The notes under the pieces: generated by a model
The model's input: only the letters and a program-made list of their open reading frames with translations
Told to the model about the DNA's origin: nothing
The model's database searches: none
Source: Ipomoea triloba
Lineage: Eukaryota > Streptophyta > Magnoliopsida > Solanales > Convolvulaceae
Direction: 5' to 3'
Length of the DNA: 64,000 bases
Assembly (NCBI RefSeq): GCF_003576645.1
Contig: NC_044930.1
Coordinates: 6,312,711 to 6,376,710 of the forward strand
Part shown: one piece after another, positions 1 to 10,849 of the stretch
Layout: each line of letters opens with the position of its first letter
Position numbering within the stretch: the stretch's first letter is position 1
Program-made: the position numbers and the translations under genes

Positions 1-656
1 GGAGCACCACCACCATCGCCGCCTCTCCTGAAATCCCCCACCGTCTGATTTCTCCTTATATTATTATTATTATTATTATTACTATTATTGTCGTTGTTGT
101 TGGTATTATTAGTGTTATTATAGCCTACATCATCGTAGTTATCCCAACTATCCCAGCCGGAATCGGCACCAAAGTCCGAGGTCGCTTTCCTACCGCCGCT
201 CAAAGGGGGTTTACCATTGGAATTGGCATTGGAATTGGAATTGGAATTGGAATTGGAATTGGAGGTGAGAGTTTCCTTAACGACGGGAGGGTCCCGCCAC
301 GGCTTCCCCTCCGCTAGGGCTTGGATCTTATCTCGGTAAACCGAGGCGGCCTTGGTATTGTACTTGGTAACAATATCGGTGGATTTAGGAACCCCGTACT
401 GAGAGATGAAGGAATTGAACTTGTCATTGCCGCTCATCTCCATTTTCCGGAGCTGGATCTCGGACCAGGAATCCATTGTCACGGATCGCACGAAGGAAAT
501 GTGGACCCCGAGGCCGCGGTGCTTGCCGGAGCACTCGAGGCACATGAAGACGCCGTAGGAGACGGACGCCCATTGCGGATTCTTCTGAGAGCAATCCACG
601 CAGATTCTGTTCCCCGGTTGCGCTTGAAGCTCCCGGAGACGCCGCGATGCCGCCAT
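1..656 (-). CDS. ArfGAP-domain protein, 5' part (AGD6/AGD7-like)
   Basis: The minus strand is open from an ATG at 656-654 to the window edge, giving the first 218 residues; the gene continues beyond position 1. The N-terminus holds the ArfGAP zinc finger C-x2-C-x16-C-x2-C at C19, C22, C39 and C42, with the expected catalytic arginine at R47 in [17 protein letters not shown]. ArfGAPs stimulate GTP hydrolysis by ARF GTPases on Golgi and endosomal membranes. The domain, the GKPWRDPP motif after it and the later GDFRRGG motif fit the plant AGD6/AGD7 group. The linker is odd: an Asn-Ser repeat near residues 131-148, encoded by a 6-bp repeat, and an Asn-rich run near 177-198, encoded by an ATT microsatellite. 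The ATG precedes [13 protein letters not shown], the usual start for this family. The family call is firm; the exact ortholog is inferred. Confidence 0.9.
   Translation of the reverse strand, partial: MAASRRLRELQAQPGNRICVDCSQKNPQWASVSYGVFMCLECSGKHRGLGVHISFVRSVTMDSWSEIQLRKMEMSGNDKFNSFISQYGVPKSTDIVTKYNTKAASVYRDKIQALAEGKPWRDPPVVKETLTSNSNSNSNSNSNANSNGKPPLSGGRKATSDFGADSGWDSWDNYDDVGYNNTNNTNNNDNNSNNNNNNNIRRNQTVGDFRRGGDGGGA
59..119. repeat. ATT/GTT microsatellite coding for poly-Asn
   Basis: An imperfect TTA/TTG trinucleotide run lies inside the ArfGAP reading frame and reads as Asn codons on the minus strand. It is a likely site of length polymorphism in the protein linker. Confidence 0.85.
212..264. 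repeat. Hexanucleotide repeat (GGAATT) coding for Asn-Ser
   Basis: About eight GGAATT units, one of them altered to GGCATT, sit in the ArfGAP frame and encode alternating Ser-Asn on the minus strand, directly after the ArfGAP domain. Confidence 0.85.
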
Positions 657-1276
657 GCTTAATAAATCAATCAATCAAATTCCGATTAGATTAGGGCTCG
701 TATCGCGTCGCGAAATCGGATTTTTGCGATGATAAAAGATGAATGAATCAAGATCGCGACGCAAAGAAGAAAAATAAAATGTGTATCGAATATCGATCAG
801 ATCAAATCATATTGAGAAATGAGAAAAAAAGAAAAGAAAAGACGAAAAATAAATAAAAAAGGTAGAAATTATTTATTATTTGGGTAAAGGAAGAGGATGG
901 CCGAACCGAGTGATGTCAAATCACGGCCGGTGCACAACTGCACGATGTAAAACAAGTTAATTATTATTATTATTTTTTAAGAAATAGATTTTTAAGAGAA
1001 ATTAAAAAAAATTGTACAAATTAAAAGAGATGAAGCAACAAAATTACATGTAGTGTGATAAAGTTTCTCCAATACCGTATGTTATTATTAATGGTTGGAT
1101 TTTATGGGGAGATTTAGATGCATGAACACCAATGAGAAAAGTATCTAAATGTGTGGTCATTCATTTTGGACAAATATATATCTCTCTATAGCCATGTTTT
1201 GAGATATGAAGTATTAATTTTTGTTCGAGAACCTATCTAGTGGCATTGAAAGTATAGAATGTATAGTGTGATAAAA
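657..1276 (-). promoter_or_regulatory. Upstream region of the ArfGAP gene
   Basis: This is the 5' flank of the ArfGAP gene. No TATA box is obvious close to the start codon. The DNA is AT-rich and I see no other gene in it. The promoter role is inferred from position only. Confidence 0.35.
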
Positions 1277-1291
1277 GTATTATTATTGTTG

Positions 1292-1353
<62 letters not shown>
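1277..1353. repeat. (ATT)n microsatellite
   Basis: A long, almost pure ATT/GTT trinucleotide run abuts the decayed 3' end of a Helitron. Confidence 0.95.
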
Positions 1354-1635
1354 TTCACTCTATACACGGAATGGATTTGATATAATATATTAAGAATATT
1401 TGGATCGATATATAATTATATAAATTATAACATCAAATATTATATAGTGCAATTGAAGATATGTTTTGGACTAATTATGTTTTCTGATATTATCCTTGTT
1501 TGAATTCCAGCAAATAATTGCTTAATTAATAGCTAATGTGTAGATTTACGCATGCGGTGCTGGAACTTTAGAGATTTTATATATCATTGTTTAGGATTTT
1601 TATAAATTGGGCAAATATGCTCGTTCTCTAGTTAT
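1354..1635 (-). mobile_element. Helitron 3'-terminal region (minus orientation)
   Basis: This stretch is closely similar to 57966-58275, where the Helitron 3' terminus is clear (terminal hairpin followed by CTAG). Here the outer hairpin is degraded and abuts the ATT microsatellite. It lies just downstream of the helicase stop codon at 1636-1638 on the minus strand, as expected for the 3' end of an autonomous Helitron. Confidence 0.7.
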
Positions 1636-1672
1636 TCAGTTATTGAAAATCTCTTTGTAGACAATATTGGTA
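1636..1672 (-). pseudogene. Helitron helicase, extreme C-terminus beyond the hAT insertion
   Basis: On the minus strand this reads ATTNIVYKEIFNN and a TGA stop at 1638-1636. It continues the helicase reading interrupted by the hAT-like element at 1681-2593. The motif before the break is DEDGQVCVA, so the two sides join naturally across the insertion. Confidence 0.75.
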
Positions 1673-1680
1673 GTAGCAAC

Positions 1681-2593
1681 TAGGGATGGCAATTCAACCC
1701 GTTCCCGATGGGGAAATCGGATCCCCTCACCGACGGGGGCGGGTTCGGGAAATTATTTCGGGGAACGGGGGCGGGGATGGGGAAAAATTCCTCATCCCCG
1801 CCGGGGACGGGGACGGGGAGGGTATTCCCCACCCCAACCCCGACCCCGATCCCCGATCCCCGCCCCGTCCCCGATTCCCCGTATATTATTATATTATATT
1901 TTATATTTATTAAAAGTGACAAATCATATACTATATAAATCATGTAATATAAATTATATATATTTAACAGTACGTACGTCACGGAATGTTCATAGCTTTA
2001 GGATGTACTCCGTATGTAACAGTATATATGCACACAGTGATTCCATTTGATTCAATCATCATTATATACAAAAATTGATGCATTGAATTGAGCAACCATA
2101 TTTGATTTTATTTTATTTCGAAACATGCAACATAGACAATATGGTCAGAATAAGATATATGGATATTAAGTATATAAGAAATTAAAAGTTAAAACCTTAG
2201 AAGTTCATTTGTTTTGTTATGTACTTATATTTGGACTTTGGACTTTGGAAGAGTTTGAAACAATTTAAAGTGTTTGGACATTTTATATATGATTATGTAT
2301 TTTGTTTGAAAATTTGAAACTTTGGATATTTGTAGTAATCTTAGAGTTTGGATATTTTAATTTTATTAATCTATGTAGGTTGAATTTGAACTTTGTTTAA
2401 GGATTCAAGACTTATTTCTTTTTCATAATATTAGTTTTTTTTTTTTTTTTAAATTGACATAACTTAAAAAAGTTTCCCGCGGGGATTCCCCGTCTCCGAA
2501 AAATCCCCGTGGGGACGGGAATGGGGAATGGGGAGGGATTTCGGGGACGGGGACCCCATTCCCCGGCCCCGCCCCGCCCCGTTGACATCCCTA
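1681..2593. mobile_element. Non-autonomous hAT-like element with GC-rich ends
   Basis: The element begins TAGGGATGGCAA and ends TTGACATCCCTA, which are terminal inverted repeats. It is flanked by a perfect 8-bp target-site duplication, GTAGCAAC, at 1673-1680 and 2594-2601, as known for hAT transposons. At 913 bp it carries no transposase. Both ends have strongly G/C-biased subterminal arrays (about 1690-1880 and 2470-2580) of GGGGACGGGGA-type units, while the middle is AT-rich. It is inserted in the C-terminus of a Helitron helicase gene. Open frames across the GC-rich arrays are compositional and not genes. Confidence 0.88.
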
Positions 2594-3215
2594 GTAGCAA
2601 CACATACTTGTCCATCCTCGTCTAGAACTAATTAACACTTTCAGGCTATCAGGATGAGTGACTCGAGAGAAAGCCATGTACAATTGACCATGATTAAAAA
2701 CTATTTTTTTCAGCAATAACCCAATGTGAGATAGTGTTTGGCCCTGACTTTTGTTGATAGTCATGGCATATGCAAGCATCGATGAGAATTATTTATGTTG
2801 GAACTTGAAAGGCAATCTCGTATCAGAAAGAGTGAGAGACATTCGAGGGATAAGAACTTTGGTTCATTCATGTGTCCCATTAACTATTCTTGCTTCAACA
2901 ATGTGATCTGCCAATCTTGTGATGATGAGTCGCGGACTGTTATAAAGACCAAGATAATAGTCTATCTTCCGCAATAACATAACAGGTGCACCGACCTTTA
3001 ATTAATGTCAATGATTAAGAAAATCATACAATCTCAAACTATTTAAGAATTTAGGAGTGTGTACTTCTAATAGATTTTCATCGTCTGGTTCTGCCTTACA
3101 CAAAGAGTTACAACTTAAATGTGTTCGTGCTTTTGCAATATTCATGTCGCACATGTACTGATTAATTTGATCAATGACATCTAAAGTCGGCGAGCAGATC
3201 ACTGACCTTTCAGCT
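2594..3215 (-). pseudogene. Helitron RepHel helicase (PIF1-like), C-terminal pseudogene
   Basis: Minus-strand reading in several frames gives the last part of a Helitron helicase, the motor enzyme of rolling-circle transposons. Near 3200-3010 it reads SPTLDVIDQINQYM and then FLNSLRLYDFLNH. Near 2985-2800 it reads VGAPVMLLRKIDYYLGLYN and LPFKF. From 2779 it reads AYAMTINKSQGQTLSHIG, then GQLYMAFSRVTHPDSLKVLI. These are the conserved final motifs of the family, including the INKSQGQT motif. Frameshifts and stops break it, a hAT-like element splits its C-terminus, and an LTR-retrotransposon fragment adjoins its upstream side. It is not functional here. Confidence 0.85.
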
Positions 3216-3424
3216 GCAACTCATCAAACGTGTCATATCTTGAGCTTGAAAATTTTCCACCTTTCCAGTCAAGTTCACACATAACACACTCACTACTTAG
3301 GTAGCAAGCATAAAAAATCTCTCACACCTCACTATACACAACTTAGGGTGTTCATAGTCAAAGAGAGGAAATTCTTGTTTATACCTCATAAGGTAGTCAC
3401 CTCCTTAGTTATGATTTAGTTGCA

Positions 3425-3800
3425 TGGCTTCCAGATTGGCCATCCTAGTAACCCAACCTCTTTCAGTAGCCCTTGGACCTATTGGGAAGACATGAGTGCT
3501 CTCCCCCTAGCCTTGTCAGGTAGTTCCTTGTCAGGTATTTTTTCAGGTACAGAGCCCCCCTCCTCAGGACTTGGTGGGTATGTGTGAGCCCTTCCCTGAA
3601 CTGAGGATGGATCAATAACAGATAGGGGGATTTGTTTAGTCTCAACAGCTCAATGATCCCAGCCTTCAATGCCTCCATTTGGTCCTTGAACTCTTGGATG
3701 GAGTCCTCCATGGTCTACAACCTAGCTGTCTACCTATTGCCTTGTTCCAACACTTGAGCCTCCAACCTATGCAACCGATCTTTCATGGCTGGGCTGGTGA
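3425..3800 (-). pseudogene. LTR-retrotransposon gag, N-terminal fragment
   Basis: Just inside a 5' LTR and primer-binding site on the minus strand, the frame reads MKDRLHRLEAQ, an in-frame stop, then METMEDSIQ-like sequence and DQMEALKAGI. This resembles the coiled-coil start of plant Ty3/gypsy gag proteins. It decays with frameshifts below 3460 and no pol is present, so the element is truncated. The family assignment rests on position after the PBS and on gag-like character, so it is moderate. Confidence 0.55.
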
Positions 3801-3802
3801 GG

Positions 3803-3816
3803 GCTCTAATACCAAA
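3803..3816 (-). other. Primer-binding site of the LTR retrotransposon
   Basis: The minus strand reads TGGTATTAGAGCC two bases inside the LTR edge, one base from TGGTATCAGAGC, the sequence complementary to plant initiator tRNA-Met. Confidence 0.7.
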
Positions 3817-4194
3817 TGTCACAACCCTGATAATTTACAATAATGAAGAAGAAAGTACAATCGAAAGAGAGGTAGAGAAGAGAGCAGTTGCAGAAAAGAG
3901 AGAAGAGAACGGTACAAATTGGAGAAGAAATGCAAAGAGTTGGGAGAGGTTTAGCGAAGAGGGAGATAGAGAAATCTAAGAGGTTGTATTCAATTCCAAA
4001 AGCATGCCCTAATTACAAAACCTACTCTGGTTTATAGTTCTCCTACTTACTGGAATTTATTCCAAATAACAAACTAATAACAAACCCAGCAACCGCCACA
4101 ACCATTCCCAGACTACTCCTAAAACGACACCGTTCGCTGCTAAGCTATCTGGATTCTTCTCCTCTTCTTTTGTTTAACTTCTAGGGTCATAACA
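3817..4194 (-). mobile_element. 5' LTR of a truncated LTR retrotransposon
   Basis: The 378-bp unit begins TGTTATGACCC and ends GGGTTGTGACA on the minus strand, the TG...CA inverted termini of an LTR, and is followed directly by the PBS. The matching 3' LTR is not in the window. Confidence 0.7.
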
Positions 4195-5022
4195 CAATTA
4201 ATTAATAACCAATACCATTGACAAACTACTTTAGATCATGGAGGAAAAAAAACTGTGGTCTTCAAATAAAAAAACCTCGAGTAACCACATTTACACCACT
4301 AATAATTCAGTGGAAGCCTGGAAGGACAATATATGTCACCTTTTAAAAAATTAAGAGAAAACATTTACACCATTAATAATTCAAAAATAATAATGATAAT
4401 TGACATATTTGTAACTGGCATCAAATACAATTTTCCCTATATGTTTTGCTCTAAATTAAACAGAATCTGTCAATTCATGCCAGCCGACACACCACTGACT
4501 AGATTGCTTTTGAAGCCAATATTAATTGCATCATATCAAGCATTAGCATCAAGGACCACAAATCTGCTCCAAAATGCATGCTTTTTAATTTGTTTCCTCT
4601 TACTCTATCTCATAGTCTTCTATAATTATTATGCCACTTACAAAATCAAACTTTATTTATTTCTTTAGTGCATCCTATCTAACAAATCGACAATGACAAG
4701 GCTAATGATGTTCAAATCCATTTGCTCTTATTACTCTGTCTCATCGTTTTCTACAATTAAAACGTTGTTCATTTCTTTAGTACATCCAATTCGACATATC
4801 CACAATAACAAGATATTTATATCCATTTATTAAAAAAAAGAGTACAACTTACTATTGAATTATATCTACTCAGTTCTATCGAACTTTATTTATATATAGT
4901 AGTATACAATAATGCTTGTTTTAATTTTTTTCTCATTATGGTACAATGTAACTATTGCATGATGAATAGCCATGTACCAATAGCTAGTTTATTATATTAC
5001 CCCTAACTCCCTAAGTAATTAA
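4195..5022. other. Intergenic, no gene recognised
   Basis: AT-rich DNA. The part from about 4840 matches 28240-28444, the downstream flank of the second RNase-like gene, so the duplication includes the 3' flank. Open frames here show no recognisable protein. Confidence 0.5.
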
Positions 5023-6283
5023 TTAGGGTTTAAGGAACTTGACTTTATTGCCATTTCTACTATCACAAATCCAGAAAGCGCCGGGGCATGGAAACTTGTT
5101 GCCCTCTCGAGTACCGCACAAGGTGATCTGGTCTAGAACGGTGTTCAAACCATCCTTGTCTTCTCGGCACGTAACTGCCACTTCCCCTAATCCTGCTTTC
5201 TCTACCGCTTTATTGATCATCTCTCCTGGATAATACGTCCCGTTTGGTTTGATTCCTGCAATCATTATCCAAACTTATAACTTACCAACCTAATTTCTTC
5301 TAAAAAAAGTAATAAATTCATTTAAACAGTTGACTTGGAGATTTAAAGTAAAATTAGTGAAATTAAATGAATTAAATAAGCTAAGGTAGCTAGGTAGTTA
5401 CCTGCATCACTCAAAAGTTTGAGGAGATTAATTTGCTTTTGTACTCTAAGGGCAGCTGCAAAGTAATCATGCAAATCAAGAACCGATTCTGCACAACTGC
5501 CATACTTCACCCATTCTTCTTTCCATAACTTCTTACTGTCCCTACTAGGGCAGGTTAGGGATGGCCAATACCTTTCCAAACTTGAAGCTAAATCTGCAAC
5601 CTATAAAAAAAAAACTACAATTGCTTAGGAAACAGCTAAACTCCACAAGCGCGCATAGATAGCTCATATGATTCCTAGGTGCCCGATTATTATAGGTAAA
5701 GGCATAGACTAAGCCCTGTCAAACCATAATGTGGAAGTTACACTCAGTGAACACCAGACACTGGTTTTTAATTTCCACCTAATGATGGTTGAGTCACTAT
5801 GATTTACCAATCTTCACAGATCCTATCAGGTCAGGATGTGGGCCCGAGGCGATGCAATAAGAAACATATCAACAAGTTTAATTAATTACCTTAGATGGCT
5901 GGAATTTGGTTGTGGTGTTGCAATTTTCTGGAATCAATCCATCTTGGGCATAAAATGGCTGGAACTCAGAAATGATGAAATCATTCAACGCAGGCTCTCC
6001 CTTCTTGGGGAGGCAACACCCTTCTTTGCTTTCACATTTTGTCTTTGGCCACTGATTAAATTAACCACAAGATTTAGCTAGGGTAATAAAACAAAACAAA
6101 TCACCATTATTAGTGGCTAGCTAGCTAGTATTGTGTATAGTGTAATCTGGAATTGAAGAAGAAGATACATACTTGGAAAATGATGAAGAAGTAATCGGGA
6201 GTGGTCTCGGCGGTGAAGACGAGCGACGAAAGTGAAGCAAAACAGAGTGTTAGGAGGAGAAAGTGTGGGATAAAAGAGTTCAT
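5023..6283 (-). CDS. RNase T2 family protein lacking catalytic histidines, copy 1
   Basis: Four exons: 6173-6283, 5890-6051, 5402-5600 and 5023-5255, all with GT..AG introns, encode 234 residues, the usual T2 length. A hydrophobic signal peptide (about 1-25, LLLTLCFASLSSLVF) suggests secretion. The T2 fold is recognisable: QWPKTKC, GCCLPKKGEP and ENC match the N-terminal cysteine pattern, and KLWKEEWVKYGSC aligns with the second catalytic segment. The active site is gone: HGLWP is replaced by SEFQP (65-69), and the HEWxKHG histidines are E119 and Y124; only E120 remains. No RNase activity is expected. Inactive RNase-related proteins are known as storage proteins in bindweed and ginseng, so a storage or binding role is possible but inferred. 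The ORF is intact and has a paralog at 28445-30676. Confidence 0.88.
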
Positions 6284-6368
6284 GTTTCTTTAATTTATTA
6301 TCGCACAAGTAGAAAGAAGACTGAAATTTTGCCGACTGGTGAGGTGGAGTACATGTACTAGGGGCTTA

Positions 6369-6376
6369 TATTTATA
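6369..6376 (-). promoter_or_regulatory. TATA box of RNase-like gene copy 1
   Basis: TATAAATA on the minus strand lies 86 bp upstream of the ATG. The same box and roughly 100 bp of further upstream sequence (TTTGACC, CTGCCC and CAGCTGG-type motifs) are conserved before the second copy. Confidence 0.7.
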
Positions 6377-6780
6377 GGTTGTTCCGAGTATATCCCTACA
6401 TTTAATAATGCGCGCTTTCAAACTGGTCCAAATTGGTGGGCAGTTTTGACCTTTACCAACCCCAATCAAAACTCTTGCCAGCTGTAGTGCTTGTTTGATA
6501 GTACGTACTACGTAGTATCCCTATCTGGCTTGTTTGATATACTATCACGTAGTATATCAAATTAGTTGAATAGTTGTCAAGCAATTTGTGCTCGAAAACA
6601 CCTTTACTCTCGTTGGAGGGAGGTAACAAGATCGAACTCTAATGGTGAAATACTGATTCTTTGGATTGTAACACATAGAAAAAGTATAAAACATATATTA
6701 TCATGTAATAAAGTTAATAGTACTCAAAATAAATTAGTTGAACAATTGAGAGAGAATTAAAGGGACGGTTAATTACTTGG

Positions 6781-7232
6781 CAGTCTTCAACGCAAACACT
6801 CGAGCCTCCTTCGGCGCGCAATGGTATTATCCGGGTCCAAGGATTTCAAAGGAGCAATCATGGATAACCCTTATTTGGCGGAAGCTTTGGCAGTAAAGGA
6901 GGCGTTGTCTTGGCTTAAAAATAATGGGAAACAACGTGTCATCTTATAAATGGATTGCCTGAACGTATGCCAATTGCTAAACTCCCCGGCTCAAGACTAT
7001 TCATATTTCATATGCAGGCTATGCAATTGATAAAATTCAAAAAATGATAAGACACTTTGAATTAGTGTTCTTCTGTTATATTCATAGATCATCAAATATA
7101 TTCGCGCATACTCTAGCTAGGGCGGTAGATTTCTAGTCTGGTCACCCGATCAACTTTAACTATGTCCCCTCTTGTATTCATTTTTCTTAAATTCTTAATG
7201 AATTCACACTTTTAATTTTCAAAAAAAAAAAA
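6781..7232 (+). mobile_element. 5'-truncated LINE fragment with RNase H remnant and poly(A)
   Basis: In the plus strand the frame reads AEALAVKEALSWLKNNGKQR and later NSPAQDYSYF, matching the RNase H-like C-terminal domain of plant L1-type LINE ORF2, with an in-frame stop and frameshifts. The copy ends in an A15-type tail at about 7218-7232. It is a typical dead-on-arrival retroposed end. Confidence 0.75.
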
Positions 7233-7283
7233 AAAACAGAGACTATTTACTTTAGAAAATTGTTCTCTATTTTTTTTTTGTAC

Positions 7284-7455
7284 TAGTATTTTCGTCTGTG
7301 GATTTGTTATAATATTTTAAGAATATTTGGATCGATATACAATTATATAAATTATAACATCGAATATTATATAGCGTAATTGATAAAATTGGTTGGATTG
7401 ATTATGTTTTCTGATGTTTTCCTTGCTTGAATTGGAGCAAATAGTTGTCTAATTA
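7284..7455 (-). mobile_element. Helitron 3'-terminal fragment (minus orientation)
   Basis: It starts with ACTAGTATTTTCG and runs through the same AT-rich subterminal sequence as the Helitron ends at 1354, 23866 and 57966. The hairpin is decayed. Directly after it, at 7462, TCTATACTATTAATAAA looks like a plus-strand Helitron 5' end. Confidence 0.65.
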
Positions 7456-7530
7456 TATATATCTATACTATTAATAAAAAAAATTATCAATTTTAACTTC
7501 CGGCCCAAAAAGATTTGCGTAATATTGTAA

Positions 7531-7965
7531 GGCAAAAACTTGTTTGAGACCGTCTCACCATGAGACGGGTCGGGTCGGGTCAGGTCAAGATACAAATGTA
7601 ACACTTATATGCACAAATGTCATACTTATATGCTCAAATGTAATACTAATCAGGAACAAAATTTTTGTTACTTATATGGGTAAATGTAATACTTTTACGG
7701 AAAAATACAATACTTTTACATTTCGATTTAAAAGTTTTACATTTGTTCTCAAAAATATTATATTTGCCCTTATAAATAAGGGACACTTGTCAACATTACT
7801 TATTATGAAAAATGTATTACTTTTTCTCTTATAAATAACAAAAATTGTATTCTTGATTAGTGTTATATTTGAGCATATAAGTATGACATTTGCATGGTGC
7901 TTTGACCCAACCCGACACGTCTTACGAACAAGGATCCGTGAGACGGTCTCACACAAGTGTGACCC
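7531..7965. mobile_element. Mutator-like MITE, family 'GTGAGACCGTCTCAC', copy 1
   Basis: A 435-bp element with termini GGCAAAAACTTG and CAAGTGTGACCC and a subterminal palindrome around GAGACCGTCTCA. It is flanked by a perfect 9-bp duplication, ATATTGTAA, at 7522-7530 and 7966-7974. A 9-bp target duplication is the hallmark of Mutator-like elements. It carries no transposase. The interior is itself largely palindromic. Related copies lie at 17028-22566 and 44925-45380. Confidence 0.88.
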
Positions 7966-7974
7966 ATATTGTAA

Positions 7975-9651
7975 AATAGTGTAATACAATTACTAATAGA
8001 ATATATTTTTTCCTACTTTTAAATTCGTACTACAATTCTACATTAAAATACCATTCTAATATTGTAAAACATATAGTTCCATATAATTCCTAATAGAATA
8101 TATATATATTTTTTACTTTCCTATTCGTATTACAATTCTACATTAAAATTCCTATTCGTAATACAATACAACATTAAAATTGAAAAATTATAAAAAAAAT
8201 ACTCTGTATCATGTAATTAACTATATTAAATTGTTATTAAAAAAAACATGTTAAATTGCAAATGTTATAAAATATTGTAGTAAAATTTTCCATGTCAATC
8301 ATTATAAATTAGAAGGCATGATAACATTTTTTTTTCAAATAAAATAATAAAATTATTCCGTCACTACTCCAATTCAACAATATTATTCCTATTCCTATTA
8401 GTACTACAAATTTACATTATAATTCCTATTTGTAATACAATACAACAATATTAAAATTCATATTCTTATTCAACAATATTATTCCGTCATTACTCCAATT
8501 CGTATAAAAATGCAAATCGAAACCTCCCCATAATACTTTCGAATATGCAAATTATAAACAACAATACTTTTCTGTCGATTCTTCAAATCATAAACAACAA
8601 TATTGTTCTTTCACTAATGGGGTCTGTTTTTTGTCTCTACTTCTGGCCTATCCGCCAAGACGAGAAAAAGCTGTATAAGGCTCTGGCTAATGCATTGTTA
8701 TTTGTCCAGGGAATATCCACGTTCTATAGTCAACCAATAGACACTAGAGTGCTTACTCCATGACTCTCAAGTGAATGCCATTAACTATAGCTCTAAGATT
8801 TGTAGTACACATTGATATTTTTGATTTTGTTTTCCTTGATGTTTCCAAATAGCTTGATTTTGTAGTGTAGTTATACGAAATACGAAACGAAAGTAAACAT
8901 TATTAAAAAATAAACGGCATAACAAAAACAAAAACAGAATGACAGACTTACACTTGAATTCTATCACTCTATTATGTCTTCGTTTTTTAACTAACATGTT
9001 TTTGGCTTTAATGCACAATATGAAGCTGTTACAGAAAATGACACAAAAAAATTTGTTTTTGGTAGAATGGATGGGAATGAGCCAATTAAGTATGATAATT
9101 AAGAAATACATAGTCCAAACATAAAGAAGATGGGGCATCCATTAACAATATTTCATAAACCTAGCAAAAAGAAAGCTAACTATTAAGGATAACTGTAGAG
9201 ATTATAATGAGATTATTAGCATTACAGATCTATATGAATCCGATTTTTTCAAACACATCTTCAAATCAAGAATTTTGGATCATTGAAGGCTCTCGGAGGA
9301 GTTGATAGCAATCGGCTAATTGGTAAATTCTTCTTTCAATTTTGTTCTAAACTAATATTTAAAATATTTTTGAATATATTATTCATTTGGATGAAGTGTA
9401 TATATATAATTTTTACATTAAAGTTTTTTTTTTTTTGAAAATTACATTAAAGTTTAATACATGTGAAATTTCAATATTCGATATACAGACTAAACTTGTA
9501 TTACGATATAACATAAATAAAAATATCCAAACCAATAATATGTTGAGTTCAATCAAAATCTAAAGCTTGTTGTAAAATTCAAGTTTTAATTATGATAATG
9601 TGAATAATGTCTAACTTTAAGCATAAGCAAATAAGTTATTTTTATATCAGT
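7975..9651. other. AT-rich intergenic with degenerate repeats, no gene recognised
   Basis: From about 7980 to 8520 there are imperfect repeats of ATTCCTATTCGTAATACAA-type units. I could not assign any protein to the open frames at 8545-9138; codon use and composition look non-coding. Confidence 0.45.
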
Positions 9652-10018
9652 GCTGCAAATTAAATCCCGCCTAGGCGCTAGGCGCTGGCTGGCCGCCAAG
9701 CGTATCACTATAATCGGTTGTCTAGGCTGCCTAAGCGCCACCTAGGCACCGACTAGGTCGCCTAGTCGGCCGATTAGCTATTGTTCCCTTATTTTATAAA
9801 TGCGTTATTTCACTTAGAATGACGTTGTTTTAAGCAAAATAATCCTAAATTGTTCAAATTCCAAATGTTTTTTAGGTTAATATTTAATATTTACCATTAA
9901 CTATTAAAGTATTAAATACTTTATAATTACCAAATCTTAAAAAATTAAAAAAATTAAACAATTTTTTTTAAAAAAATAAAATAAAAAATGCACGGACGCC
10001 TAGGGTTTTTTTAACCAT
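9652..10018. mobile_element. Non-autonomous DNA element with CCTAGGCG-rich end, copy 1
   Basis: One end is rich in CGCCTAGGCGCTAGGCG-type sequence, the middle is AT-rich, and the other end reads CGCCTAGGG followed by TTTTTTTAACCATG. A related copy is at 31008-31511. I could not define a clean target duplication, so the superfamily is open. Confidence 0.55.
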
Positions 10019-10591
10019 GATTTTAATACACTAAAAAAATTAATAGATTTAATAACATATTAAATATCTATAGATTTCAATATTTTACCTACAGAAATTC
10101 TTTGATAAATTAAATATCTATAAATTTAAATAATTTACCAACAAAATTTTTAATTAGTAAATTTGATTTTTCATGTAGTGATATATTATGCTTGTGAAAA
10201 ATTTAGGCAAAGTTCGTTGAATCAACAAATATCACAGTCAATAGAATTTGGATTTGGAAATTTGTAGATATTCCCAAACGATAGATTTTGGGTATCCAAT
10301 GAATATTCTGAAATATAGTAGACTTTGGGTATCAATCGATATTTTTGACGAAAGTTTTTAGACTCGCAGGCGCCAAAGTTTAAAAGTTTTAAATTTAAAT
10401 ACAAATAATATAAAAAGTCAATAATTGTATACTAAAATAATTTAAATAATTTAAACATATATTAATGCATTTGTAATTTGTTTAAGATAATAAGAAATAA
10501 TAAAATAATAAGTCCTAAAATATAATCAAATACAGAATGCATTATACAATTTACTAATTACTGATACACTTTTTTCAATATAAATAAATAA

Positions 10592-10592
<1 letters not shown>
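10019..10592. other. AT-rich intergenic, nothing recognised
   Basis: No gene, RNA or transposon terminus was recognised. Confidence 0.4.
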
Positions 10593-10634
<42 letters not shown>

Positions 10635-10788
10635 TATACGTATGTATATATGTATACACATATGTATATATGTATACGTATATACATGTACGTATATGTA
10701 TACATATATACATGTACGTATATGTATACATATACATGTATGTATATGTATACATATACATGTACGTATACGTATACATCACTACAGT
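10593..10788. repeat. TA and TATACATGTACG-type microsatellite
   Basis: A pure (TA)n run passes into tandem TATACATATACATGTACGTA-like units. The repetitive Tyr/Met/Thr open frames are artefacts of it. Confidence 0.9.
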
Positions 10789-10849
10789 ATCAGTTTAACA
10801 CAACTGCAGTATCAATCATGATCCATGGTCCACGGTCCACGGTATAATT
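10789..10849. repeat. CAACTGCAGTATC / GGTCCACGG repeat fragment
   Basis: A short remnant related to the repeat at 41960-42235: CAGTATCAGTTTAACACAACTGC followed by CATGGTCCACGGTCCACGG. Confidence 0.5.

Noticed and set aside
1667..2050. Several overlapping open frames rich in Gly, Pro and Arg
   Set aside because: They arise from the G/C-rich subterminal repeats of the hAT-like element and overlap on both strands.
8785..9138. 117-codon hydrophobic minus-strand frame
   Set aside because: AT-rich composition produces Phe/Leu/Ile-rich translation; no motif or homolog is recognised.
10558..10847. Tyr/Met/Thr-repeat open frames on both strands
   Set aside because: Driven by the TA and TATACATG microsatellite.
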